DNA of 62,973 bases. Source: an uncultured Pseudomonadales bacterium. Lineage in GTDB: Bacteria > Pseudomonadota > Gammaproteobacteria > Pseudomonadales > Pseudohongiellaceae. The DNA is taken from assembly GCA_905478195.1 (NCBI GenBank), contig CAJQHM010000025.1, forward strand, positions 1 to 62,973, given 5' to 3'. Numbering within the stretch: the stretch's first letter is position 1; every line of letters starts with the position of its first letter. The translations under genes and the position numbers were made by a program. The notes under the pieces were generated by a model that was not told the DNA's origin, did no database searches, and worked only from the letters and a program-made list of their open reading frames with translations. Positions 1 to 7,754 of the stretch are shown here, piece after piece.

Positions 1-103
1 GGTATTCCTGCTTCAGGCACATGAATAGAGACTGCGCCATCACCATATCGCCAACCCATGCTGGCCCTATGACCAGAATATTCTCTTGGCTATTTTGCGT
101 CAT
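1..103 (-). CDS. waaF: ADP-heptose:LPS heptosyltransferase II, N-terminal part (cut by window edge)
   Basis: The first 34 codons of a minus-strand gene that runs off the left edge. The start ATG is at 101-103. The peptide begins MTQNSQENILVIGPAWVGD, and the early ILVIGPAWVGDMVMAQSL stretch is the hallmark N-terminus of the glycosyltransferase family 9 heptosyltransferases, best matching WaaF. That enzyme adds the second heptose to the lipopolysaccharide inner core at the cytoplasmic face of the inner membrane. Only the start of the first Rossmann-like domain is visible, so WaaF versus a paralogue such as WaaC rests on the PAWVGDMVM motif. An LPS core gene implies a Gram-negative host. Confidence 0.8.
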   Translation of the reverse strand, partial: MTQNSQENILVIGPAWVGDMVMAQSLFMCLKQEY

Positions 104-137
104 CTAAATCACACTATTTGAGCTGGAGAGGATGTCT

Positions 138-305
138 TCAGTCTCTGTTTTCAGGAGTAACGCGTAGAATCTCTTTAACAGTCGTAGTTCCGGCCGCTAC
201 TTTTTGTGCTCCGCTTAGGCGTAGACTGAGCATGCCTTCTTTGTAAGCCTGCTTACGGAGGGTATTACCGACAGATAACGGAGACCAGGGAAGCCCTGAT
301 TCTGC
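138..305 (-). pseudogene. Fossil C-terminus of a GspE/PilB-type secretion ATPase
   Basis: About 55 codons without a start codon, ending in TGA at 138-140. The reading frame continues directly in phase after the TAA of the upstream M48 protease gene. The translation contains RKQAYKEGMLSLRLSG and then GTTTVKEILRVTPENRD. This matches the extreme C-terminus of type II secretion / type IV pilus ATPases, where a helix with EGM-x-(T/S)LR is followed by G-x-TT-x-x-E-(V/I)LRVT. The Walker boxes and the rest of the ATPase are absent, so this is read as a decayed gene end. A protease-tail extension made by stop readthrough is possible in principle but less likely. Confidence 0.6.
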
Positions 306-1823
306 TTATTCAATCAGCTTCACCCACTCACCTGCCTCGGGAGTGCCGCGGGGATAATAGCCATTGAGAAGACGCAGCGATTCCTCTGGATAATTGGCTA
401 TTCGGCTTGATTGCGCGACGACAGCAAAATCAAAGAACTCGCTAGCCTGCACAAACTTAATCTTCGCTTCTGTTCCTGAAGATATCTCGCCTTGCTGAAT
501 GGCTCTGAAGGTTCGAATGGATGCAAGTAACCCCTCGTCAATCTCATCTATCGAATCCGCATCTGTTATTTCAGCCCTAAAAGTGAAAACCCTTGGGCCG
601 AGGTAGATAGCGGCTATTCTCTGAGTATTACCTGTCTCTGGCGAGACGGCTACACCAGTATGTCCGAGCAATCGATATTGTTCAAGCTTCTCGGATTTTT
701 GCAGCTGGCTTATCCCCAACTTGTCCCTTATAAACAGCCGAGGTTCGATATTTTCCTGAATACGCTGCGCCTCAATGCGAATAGTTCCTTGCTCGGCATT
801 GGATGCAGTTACCGTCGTAGTGGTTTCATCGATCTGCCACTCATCAGGAAATACTACTGTATAGCCAAGCAACGCCTGGTAGTAGCGGTTTCGCGCATCT
901 TGAGTCTGTGAGCGTTGGCTCTGACCGATAACCAATCCATCCAGCCTCTCTCTAAATAATGTATTGTCTGTTTGCGTAATTTGGTTTCCAGAAATATCGC
1001 TTACTTGAGCAATCGCCTGCTGCAGGCGAGTATCGTTTCGGGGGTGGGTAGCGAATAAGCCATGATAGCCACCGCTATTATTCGAGACCAATCGATTAAA
1101 GTCTTCCTGGTTTTTTAATACCGTAATTACATCAATCATGGCAGCAGGATCGTATCCCGCTTTAACCAAATATTCTGCCGCGAGACTATCGGCTTCGAGT
1201 TCATTCTCTCTGCCGAATCCGCTCAAACCCGTCTGCGCCCAGATCGAGGCTACTTCGCTTATCTGAGAACCAACATAGCCGCTGCCGGTAGCAACCGCCG
1301 TTACGAATCCACCAACAGTAGCCGCTGTTTGTGCGATGCGACCCCGGGCCTGTTGTTGAACCGCATGTCTAGCTGTTATGTGCCCGATCTCATGAGACAG
1401 GACGGCAGCTAATTCAGCCTCAGAGTTCATGAATGTAAGCAGGCCACGATTTACATAAACGTAGCCGCCTGGTAATGCGAATGCATTTATCTCAGGGCTA
1501 TCTATTATATTGAATGTATATTTTAAATTAGGTCGATGACTGACAGCCGCTGCCTTGTTTCCAACCTCTCTAACATAAGCTAGCAGTTCTTCATCTTCGA
1601 AAAGAGGCATACTCGCCAAGACTTTCTCATGCTCCTCAAGTCCAATTTCTTTCTCTCGACTTTCAGACATTAGAACAAGGTTAGCGCTACCAGTGGCAGG
1701 ATTGACCGCACAGGAAGTAAGGAAGGAAAACAAACTTAACGCAATAATTAGGGTCGCTGCTCGGGTAATCCGATTCGTCAGAGTTGATGATTCAGTCAAG
1801 CTAGTCACAGCCAGATTCGTCAT
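306..1823 (-). CDS. BepA/YfgC-like M48 metalloprotease lipoprotein
   Basis: A 505-residue exported zinc protease. The N-terminus has a hydrophobic segment ending in the lipobox LTSC (lipid Cys near residue 38), so it is probably anchored in the envelope. The catalytic HEIGH motif lies at residues 144-148 and is followed by the downstream Glu motif RENELEAD near 205-212; together these supply the M48 zinc ligands. The remaining ~250 residues do not form an obvious TPR array as in BepA and are not recognised. BepA-type proteases act in outer-membrane protein quality control. The start is supported by a purine-rich GAGGTGG about 5 bases upstream. It is the last gene of the long minus-strand run, 52 bases after its neighbour, so it may mature or clear components of that system. 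Confidence 0.85.
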   Translation of the reverse strand: MTNLAVTSLTESSTLTNRITRAATLIIALSLFSFLTSCAVNPATGSANLVLMSESREKEIGLEEHEKVLASMPLFEDEELLAYVREVGNKAAAVSHRPNLKYTFNIIDSPEINAFALPGGYVYVNRGLLTFMNSEAELAAVLSHEIGHITARHAVQQQARGRIAQTAATVGGFVTAVATGSGYVGSQISEVASIWAQTGLSGFGRENELEADSLAAEYLVKAGYDPAAMIDVITVLKNQEDFNRLVSNNSGGYHGLFATHPRNDTRLQQAIAQVSDISGNQITQTDNTLFRERLDGLVIGQSQRSQTQDARNRYYQALLGYTVVFPDEWQIDETTTTVTASNAEQGTIRIEAQRIQENIEPRLFIRDKLGISQLQKSEKLEQYRLLGHTGVAVSPETGNTQRIAAIYLGPRVFTFRAEITDADSIDEIDEGLLASIRTFRAIQQGEISSGTEAKIKFVQASEFFDFAVVAQSSRIANYPEESLRLLNGYYPRGTPEAGEWVKLIE

Positions 1824-1875
1824 GTTGCCACCTCTCTATCAAGAACAAGTTAGCATTTGGCAAAAGCATTGCCAG

Positions 1876-2544
1876 CTAACTACCGTTCACAAATTCTTTA
1901 AGTTGTGTTGCCAGGCGCGAGCAGGCGTTAGCCTCAACTCTGGCTATTAGCGGTATGGGGATAACAAGTGCGGGCAGATAGGACTGTCCTGTTGCATCTG
2001 TGCTGATGGTGCCTACGTTAGACAAGGAGCCTACATCCCAAACCCGCGCGTCGAAGTTAGCATCATCTTCCCAGGAGCCGAAACCAAAGCAGCCTGCCCC
2101 ACCGGGGCCTATCGTGCAAGATATCGATCCGCTACGATCCGTCGTCTCAGTAAATCCGTCCAACCAGACGATATAGCGTATGCCAAACTCGGTCATCCTA
2201 TCGGCTACTACATCTTCGGTCATCAGACGTTCCAAATCGCGAGTTCGCAGAGGAGCGGTTCTTGGCTCGAACCAGGGAAACATCGCGTCGACGAATTCCT
2301 GTTCGGGAACGATGCTAATGGCGTCATCGCCACGGGTCATGCGCTCACCTACGCAATCTACGAATTCGGAGCGCGTCTCATAGTCGCTAGCCTGTCGTCG
2401 CCCGAGAATGACTACTGACTCATTATTCTCGATGCCGGTTTCACCCTGACGAAACTCATCGATAGTCGTGGTAGTGCAAGAGGCAAGCCCAACCAAAAAC
2501 AATAGAGCAATGCCTATCTTATTTATTTCTGGATAGTGCTTCAT
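1876..2544 (-). CDS. Putative lipoprotein, function unknown
   Basis: A 222-residue protein with a signal sequence and lipobox LASC (Cys near residue 23) followed by TTTTIDEF. No Asp follows the Cys, so outer-membrane sorting is the default expectation. The mature part is acidic and has several cysteines. One stretch (SISCTIGPGGAGCFGFGSW) is Gly/Cys-rich and could hold a disulphide. I recognise no family. An AAGGA Shine-Dalgarno sequence precedes the ATG. It sits between the M48 protease gene and another lipoprotein gene, with 52-base gaps on both sides, which makes it a likely member of the same transcript. Confidence 0.7.
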   Translation of the reverse strand: MKHYPEINKIGIALLFLVGLASCTTTTIDEFRQGETGIENNESVVILGRRQASDYETRSEFVDCVGERMTRGDDAISIVPEQEFVDAMFPWFEPRTAPLRTRDLERLMTEDVVADRMTEFGIRYIVWLDGFTETTDRSGSISCTIGPGGAGCFGFGSWEDDANFDARVWDVGSLSNVGTISTDATGQSYLPALVIPIPLIARVEANACSRLATQLKEFVNGS

Positions 2545-2596
2545 GATAGTCCTTGTGTAAATCGACTCATGTATAACTTATAAATCTTACTTTCTG

Positions 2597-3223
2597 TCAT
2601 AGGTTGTTTAGCCAGTCTCTAACTTCCGGGACTTGAGTAAAGCTTAATGAGAAGCTCGAAGCCAAATCGCGCAGTGCTACTACAGCGGCATCATTAATTG
2701 CAGACTCTGCAGAGCGCATCGATTCGGTCGGTGTTTTGCCATAAGAGGTCAACACCCAGTCGGCTATATACTCTCCATCGGCTGCCATCAGGCGCATATT
2801 GTATTTTATCCATACTTCATACACATCCAACTTGGTCTTGCTAGGCAAGGCCAGCTGAAACTCTTCAATGAGTGGAGCGAAGATAGCATCTACGCCTAGC
2901 ACCTCTGCTTCTTCCAGGGAGCCCACCACTACTACCTCGTCGAACATAGCCGGCAGAACTGCGTTGAATAGCTCCACATGGGATTGTCCACTGGCGATAT
3001 TGTATTCTTCCGCTCCAGTTTCAGAATATTCGATATAGGCAAATTCGGTGAGAGCCGGATCATAAAAGACGGCCACCGAAAGCGGCAGTGGACTAATATT
3101 CGGAGTGGGAAAACTGCCCTCGATCACGACATTGTTCACACCACAAGCAGATAGGCTGATTGCCGCGAGCACAACAAACGCCCTTGTTCCCAACCCTGCC
3201 ATCATTTGTCTTACTCTTTGCAT
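2597..3223 (-). CDS. Putative lipoprotein, function unknown
   Basis: A 208-residue protein with a signal peptide and lipobox LSAC (Cys near residue 27). The mature part begins GVNNVVIEGSFPTPN, then PLPLSVAVFYDPALTEF, a pattern seen in small outer-membrane lipoproteins that bind or assemble other envelope parts. The middle region (VELFNAVLPAMFDEVVVV) and the region near residue 120 (VDAIFAPLIEEFQLALP) look like alternating strands and helices of a compact domain. No catalytic motif is visible. The gene lies 54 bases downstream of the first vWA protein gene in the same direction. It may be an outer-membrane partner of the complex encoded upstream; this is inferred from context only. Confidence 0.7.
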   Translation of the reverse strand: MQRVRQMMAGLGTRAFVVLAAISLSACGVNNVVIEGSFPTPNISPLPLSVAVFYDPALTEFAYIEYSETGAEEYNIASGQSHVELFNAVLPAMFDEVVVVGSLEEAEVLGVDAIFAPLIEEFQLALPSKTKLDVYEVWIKYNMRLMAADGEYIADWVLTSYGKTPTESMRSAESAINDAAVVALRDLASSFSLSFTQVPEVRDWLNNL

Positions 3224-3277
3224 GTTGAACCTTGCTCTGTAGCGCTGCTCTTTTGCAGCCTCTTTGCCACTGGCTTA

Positions 3278-4285
3278 TTACTGAAAATCATTCAGGCCTA
3301 CAAATGTACCACCATTTCGCTGCGTCATCTCGCGCATTAGCGTGGAATAACGATAAACACTCTGCTGAAATCTTGCCTGGCCTGCAAATATCACAGGGAA
3401 GCCAATGCCGTGTATCCGCACTAGCCTATCTCCGTTCTCATCTTCTACATTAATGCGGTCAATTGTCTGCAATACCTCTTGAATAGACCCGCCAGGTTGA
3501 AAATCGTCACCGATTACATATATACTAATTTTCTTATCCGGTGAATAGAACGTATTGATAGCACGTGTCACTCCTTCTACAGGGCTACTGTTACTAAAAG
3601 GGTTCCATGTACGCAGTGTGGAGATAATATTATTGCGAGTCCCTGGAGTATCGGGGATCCACTGCCCGCGATAGGAAGCGAACATGTAGTCGCCCATGTC
3701 ATTCATGATCTGAATGCCCTTTACCTCCGGATAGACGTTCAATGTGTCCTCAATCACCCCCAACATCTTGTTCCAGGCGTTGCCGAACATACTTCCCGAT
3801 GTATCGATAACGAAAATAATGTATTCACTGTCAACCGGTACCCCGCCAATTGCATTGTTTTCCGGGGCACTGCTGTTTGCGAGCAAGCGCTGCATCTCTT
3901 CGGTCATACTCTGCTGGGCTATAGCGAGTCGGCCCATCTCATCGGTGATCTCACTCGATAATTGATTCGAGGTTTGATAACGGCCCTGCACATCACTCAG
4001 ATCCCGCTGCAAGCGGGCGATTCGGTCCTTCATCGCAGAGAGTTGTTCCTGCTTGGCGTTCAAGTCACGATTCAGAATCGTGGTCTCTCCACGTATGGCG
4101 AAAAGCTGCTCCTGCAGCTCAGTGATCGCGCCTTCCGGCGGCACATCCACAAACTCGATAGAGATAGGCTCTCCGGACTTTGTAATCATCAGCAAGATAA
4201 TCATCGCACCGAAGCCACAGGCAGCCACATCCAGGAACGACACAGAAAAAGAATCTGTTTCTCCGCGTTTGCGTCTCATGGCCAA
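3278..4285 (-). CDS. TolR/ExbD-like anchor with coiled coil and vWA domain (first of two)
   Basis: A 335-residue protein. Residues 1-12 are basic and cytoplasmic. One membrane helix (about 14-35) carries FLDVAACGFGA, with Asp19 placed like the proton-carrying Asp in the LDV motif of TolR/ExbD. A Gln/Glu-rich coiled coil covers about 50-135. A vWA domain starts near 153, with the MIDAS motif DTSGS at 161-165. The predicted topology puts the vWA domain in the periplasm. It overlaps the next upstream gene (4276-5376), a paralogue with the same layout, by 10 bases, so the two are probably translated together. With the TolQ-like protein two genes upstream, a proton-channel subunit with an adhesion-type output domain is the best guess. 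Confidence 0.8.
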   Translation of the reverse strand: MAMRRKRGETDSFSVSFLDVAACGFGAMIILLMITKSGEPISIEFVDVPPEGAITELQEQLFAIRGETTILNRDLNAKQEQLSAMKDRIARLQRDLSDVQGRYQTSNQLSSEITDEMGRLAIAQQSMTEEMQRLLANSSAPENNAIGGVPVDSEYIIFVIDTSGSMFGNAWNKMLGVIEDTLNVYPEVKGIQIMNDMGDYMFASYRGQWIPDTPGTRNNIISTLRTWNPFSNSSPVEGVTRAINTFYSPDKKISIYVIGDDFQPGGSIQEVLQTIDRINVEDENGDRLVRIHGIGFPVIFAGQARFQQSVYRYSTLMREMTQRNGGTFVGLNDFQ

Positions 4286-5376
4286 TCCTTCGAGGGGCTA
4301 ATAAATGACCCACTCGTGTACTGCGCCAGTTGCCAGTAGGCAGCCGCCGCACTCGGGTCTCCCTCCAGCGGAAGCAGCACAACATTAACGGGTATACCCT
4401 GCGGCAACTCTTCTATCGCCTCTTCATACAGCTCTATCCTCTGCGATGGTGTCACCAAGGCATCCCGCGACCCGCGATCGCTTAGGGTGGGCAAACCGTC
4501 AGTAATCAAGAAAATATTGTCAGGCCGCGGTGACATATTAGCGACAGCCTTGAAAACCTGCTCTAAATTGGTGCCCTTTTCCGGTACGATTTCCTTCACG
4601 TTATCAATCGCTGTATTCAGCTGATCTCGATCTGCCACTTCCTGCCAATTGTCTCGGTCGCCACTCAATACAGATTCGAGCTCCTCGTTAAATTCCCATA
4701 TCTGGTAGCGGCTCGTTATCGGCAACTGGGTGCTGATCCAATCGACAGTCTTGACGACTCTTTGCCACTTGGGTGCCTGCTTCTTGCGCTCTGCCGACAT
4801 ATTACGGGTACGAATGATGTTCACCAGCGTACTGTCGAGCATGCTCGCAGAGCTGTCTATTAATATCAGAATACGCTGCCCGCCCAAAAACAGACCAGAA
4901 AGGTACTGTCGATTTCCATCACCCAGAAACTGGCGCGCGCTATTGCCGTCCTGCTCAAAGGCACTTGCTTGCAGTCGCAGTAATTCCTCTTCCAGGGCTT
5001 GCACATCGGCGCGCAGTTTTGCTATGTCCTCCTCGCTGGCAACGCTTGAATTTTCCAATGCCGCCAGTTCTTGCAAGAAGGTCTGTAGTTGTTCCTGTAT
5101 CTGTCTCGCGAGGCCCTCAGCGGTAACCACCTCGAAGCTAACATCGGAGAAGGTGTTACGCAGGGCGACCAAACCCAGTTCTCCGTCTCTCACCTCTTCT
5201 CGCAGTAAATTTACCTCGGCAGCCAGATCGGGATTCTGCTCTGAGGGAGTTTGACTGCTGGTGTGATCCAAAATCAGGAAAATCAAAATCACGGCACCAA
5301 AGCCACAGAACATGACATCCAGAAATGCCAGGCTGATAGGGTTTAGACTTCGTCGTTTCGACTTGGTGCTAGCCAT
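4276..5376 (-). CDS. TolR/ExbD-like anchor with coiled coil and vWA domain (second of two)
   Basis: A 366-residue paralogue of the downstream neighbour. After a basic N-terminus, the membrane helix (about 12-36) contains FLDVMFCGFGAVI with Asp20. It shares the pattern FLDV-x-x-CGFGA with its partner and resembles the single transmembrane helix of TolR/ExbD. A coiled coil spans roughly 50-140. The vWA domain follows from about residue 168, with the MIDAS variant DSSAS at 174-178 and a later LITDGLPTLSD strand-loop. It overlaps the preceding gene (5369-6661) by 8 bases and the following one by 10, so translational coupling is likely. Two unequal TolR-like partners suggest a hetero-oligomeric stator; this is inference. 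Confidence 0.8.
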   Translation of the reverse strand: MASTKSKRRSLNPISLAFLDVMFCGFGAVILIFLILDHTSSQTPSEQNPDLAAEVNLLREEVRDGELGLVALRNTFSDVSFEVVTAEGLARQIQEQLQTFLQELAALENSSVASEEDIAKLRADVQALEEELLRLQASAFEQDGNSARQFLGDGNRQYLSGLFLGGQRILILIDSSASMLDSTLVNIIRTRNMSAERKKQAPKWQRVVKTVDWISTQLPITSRYQIWEFNEELESVLSGDRDNWQEVADRDQLNTAIDNVKEIVPEKGTNLEQVFKAVANMSPRPDNIFLITDGLPTLSDRGSRDALVTPSQRIELYEEAIEELPQGIPVNVVLLPLEGDPSAAAAYWQLAQYTSGSFISPSKDWP

Positions 5377-6661
5377 TGCTTACCTGTATTAAACGAATTG
5401 TCTCGCTCCCTTGTGCAGCTTGAATCAGGTCACCGAGGCTAAGCTCATGCCTTCCACTACGCTTTTTTTGATTCAATAGAAACTCTTGCTCGCCACTGTC
5501 TACGTAGAAGCCGCCCTTGGACGCTTCTATTCTTCCTAGCTTCTCAGGAAGCTCTATAGAGCCCAGCGGAATAGCAGTACTGCCGATCAGCACATGCGTC
5601 GCTCGTTGCTGTACCCCCTCATTCGACTTCTTGAGAGAATGTTTGTGCGCTGTCGATTTTGCTTCAGCCTTGGGCAGTGAAGTGATTAATTGAATATGTC
5701 CTTCGCCCTTCATGATGCTGTCTCTATTTTGCAAAATGGCGCTGCTGATTGCGTCAACTGGCAATAGTTCCAAATCGAAGCTCTGACTCAGGAACGAGTG
5801 AAGCCCGGGTAGTTCGGCAAACTCAGGACTCAGTAGGATTTTGCTTTGACCTGCCACCGCAAGTTCAGCGATCTGTTGTCCGATACTCTTATAGTGCCTC
5901 GATAGATTATTAATTAAGCTTTCTCTAGGCATCTTCGCCGTGTGCACAGCAGTGTTAGCCTTCAATTCAAGCATCAAGCTGTTCTGGTCGGTATCGTTCT
6001 GTCGCAGCCAATCAGGTAGAGCGTTATAGAGCTGTTGCTCCGACTCGGCGTCATGCTGTGGATTGAATCGACACTGCTGAATGAATAGCCCGGTAGCCAA
6101 TTGCATCATCAGGTCCATAAAATTTTGGCTGCCTACGCTGGGAACCTGTATCACGGCCTCTCGCGTCAGCTGATTATCGCGCGCGATGATCTTTGTGAGT
6201 ACAACCTGGTGCAACTGCATCTCTGCATAAATAATAGATTCGGCATATCCGGCCCAGTAGGCAGCCCCTAGTGCCGAGTCCACCATGCCTATAGTGTTAA
6301 AGGGGCTAGACTTGGCAAGCCCCAGCAAGATTGCGAGCTGCTGGTGCGTGAAATTTCCGGGCACAGCAAATATCATATCTGCATCCACACCGCCTTCCTC
6401 GGCCAAATGTAGCAGGTGTGCATAGGCAATATCGGCAGCATGACGAATACCGACCGCATGGCTGATAGGGTCTAGACTAAGCTCATGTAAATACTTGTTA
6501 TAGCTGTTAGTTGGCTGAAGCCTGGCCTGTTGTTTGGCAATCTCTCCCAGCTGCAGCTGCTTGTTGCCGGCCAGCGCAAAGCCAGGACTCTCAACGAGAA
6601 TTCCCGACTCATCCCCAACTCGAAGGGCGTTATCGTTTAGCTCGATAACCTTCAAACTCAT
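5369..6661 (-). CDS. Degenerate Hsp70/actin-fold protein, possible FHA-like C-terminus
   Basis: A 430-residue protein without signal peptide or membrane helix, so probably cytoplasmic. The N-terminal part resembles the Hsp70/actin fold: residues near 95-135 (IFAVPGNFTHQQLAILLG, then VDSALGAAYWAGY) line up with the Hsp70 ITVPAYFN...NEPTAAALAYG region. The usual phosphate-binding DLGGGT loop is not recognisable, so ATP hydrolysis is doubtful. The last ~80 residues (SKGGFYVDSGEQEFLLNQ ... LSLGDLI) resemble the strand pattern of an FHA domain. It starts 2 bases after the TolQ-like gene and overlaps the second vWA gene. A cytoplasmic coupling or regulatory subunit for that channel is a plausible role. 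Family assignment is tentative. Confidence 0.6.
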   Translation of the reverse strand: MSLKVIELNDNALRVGDESGILVESPGFALAGNKQLQLGEIAKQQARLQPTNSYNKYLHELSLDPISHAVGIRHAADIAYAHLLHLAEEGGVDADMIFAVPGNFTHQQLAILLGLAKSSPFNTIGMVDSALGAAYWAGYAESIIYAEMQLHQVVLTKIIARDNQLTREAVIQVPSVGSQNFMDLMMQLATGLFIQQCRFNPQHDAESEQQLYNALPDWLRQNDTDQNSLMLELKANTAVHTAKMPRESLINNLSRHYKSIGQQIAELAVAGQSKILLSPEFAELPGLHSFLSQSFDLELLPVDAISSAILQNRDSIMKGEGHIQLITSLPKAEAKSTAHKHSLKKSNEGVQQRATHVLIGSTAIPLGSIELPEKLGRIEASKGGFYVDSGEQEFLLNQKKRSGRHELSLGDLIQAAQGSETIRLIQVSNG

Positions 6662-6663
6662 TT

Positions 6664-7473
6664 TCAGCTATCCTTCTGTGGCACCTGGAGGTGCCTGAGC
6701 ATTCTTTCATCGCAGTAAGTCTGACAGTCCAATACCAGCCTGTCCTGAATCAGCTGCAGCTGGTGCAACACGAACATCAGTAAGATGCTCACCACCAGGG
6801 CTACGAACGTTGAATTGAAGGCTACGCCCAAGCTTACCGTAACACCGACTATGTCCCCGCTTACTGCCTGGTAGGCCTGCCCTAGGGCTGTACCGATACC
6901 ACGAACAGTACCGAGGAACCCAATAGAAGGAATTGCCCAAGCAATATAGCGAACAATGGTCAGTTCCGTTTCCATGCGATCCGCTTCGGTATCACAGGTC
7001 ACTTTTATGGTGGTAGCCACGTCTTGAATATTTTTCGTGGATTGAAATCTATGCAATCCGGCAAGTAACGCCCTAGGTAGGAGAAACTGCCTCTCCGAGT
7101 CCGGCAAAGCCTGTACTGGTCGCGCATAATTGCGCGCATCCTCGGGCAATATACTTGCCCCATCGGAAACATTGATCAGCGTCCTTTCCAGAAGCGACCT
7201 CTCCTTCAATGTCTGCTGAGTCTTCATGCCGATGATAGAAAGAGCCCATAGCAACAGTATGATGCATGTCTCTTGTTCGAAGTCGCGCATAATTATATAA
7301 ACCGAGCGTTCCGGTACGAAATTAGGATCTGTTTGCTGGAGCACATTTTGCTGCTCTTGAATCAGATCGGCATTCGGCCGAATCACCGCCACATAGGCCG
7401 CATGAACAACGATCACAGCAATAATCAGTGCCGCGACTTGATAGAGCGCTTCCGATAACAACCTTTGCTTCAT
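6664..7473 (-). CDS. MotA/TolQ/ExbB-family proton channel subunit
   Basis: A 269-residue inner-membrane protein. There are hydrophobic helices near residues 12-30 and 70-88, and a long cytoplasmic loop to about 170. Two C-terminal helices follow, separated by the family signature region PSIGFLGTVRGIGTALGQAY and GVTVSLGVAFNSTFVAL. That layout and motif are typical of MotA/TolQ/ExbB channel subunits, which use the proton motive force together with a MotB/TolR/ExbD partner. The partners here are most likely the two vWA proteins encoded just downstream, which carry TolR-like helices. It is not tolQ or exbB itself: no tolR/exbD of normal size, tolA or tonB lies nearby, and the loop is unusually long. 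Confidence 0.85.
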   Translation of the reverse strand: MKQRLLSEALYQVAALIIAVIVVHAAYVAVIRPNADLIQEQQNVLQQTDPNFVPERSVYIIMRDFEQETCIILLLWALSIIGMKTQQTLKERSLLERTLINVSDGASILPEDARNYARPVQALPDSERQFLLPRALLAGLHRFQSTKNIQDVATTIKVTCDTEADRMETELTIVRYIAWAIPSIGFLGTVRGIGTALGQAYQAVSGDIVGVTVSLGVAFNSTFVALVVSILLMFVLHQLQLIQDRLVLDCQTYCDERMLRHLQVPQKDS

Positions 7474-7504
7474 ACTAATTCCTTGACTTACTTGTTCTGT
7501 GAAT

Positions 7505-7750
7505 CTAAATATCTACGGGAAATGAAACACCCAAGTCCTGCGAAATTTGCTCCGTTGGAATAAAACGTACGGAAGAGTCGGCTTCGTCTTCATCTGCTTC
7601 AGTAACTTCGGCGGAGATCAGCTCATCGCCCTCAAGCAAAGACTCTGGGTTCGAATCTTGCTGATCTGTAGCTTGGGACTGAGGATCATTCTCTGCCCCA
7701 AGAGCGAGCTGCCAAAAACATAGCAAGGCGAATAACAAAAGTTTACGCAT
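7505..7750 (-). CDS. Small secreted acidic protein, unknown
   Basis: An 81-residue protein. The N-terminus MRKLLLFALLCFWQLALGA is a clear signal peptide (predicted cleavage after LGA near residue 19). The remainder is very acidic (ISAEVTEADEDEADSS) and probably disordered, ending in FIPTEQISQDLGVSFPVDI, which could be a short binding peptide. There is no known family. It lies 4 bases after the PEGA/FGE-like gene and 31 bases before the TolQ-like gene, so it is almost certainly co-expressed. It may be a periplasmic adaptor or inhibitor peptide of the complex, but only its location suggests this. Confidence 0.65.
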   Translation of the reverse strand: MRKLLLFALLCFWQLALGAENDPQSQATDQQDSNPESLLEGDELISAEVTEADEDEADSSVRFIPTEQISQDLGVSFPVDI

Positions 7751-7754
7751 GAAT

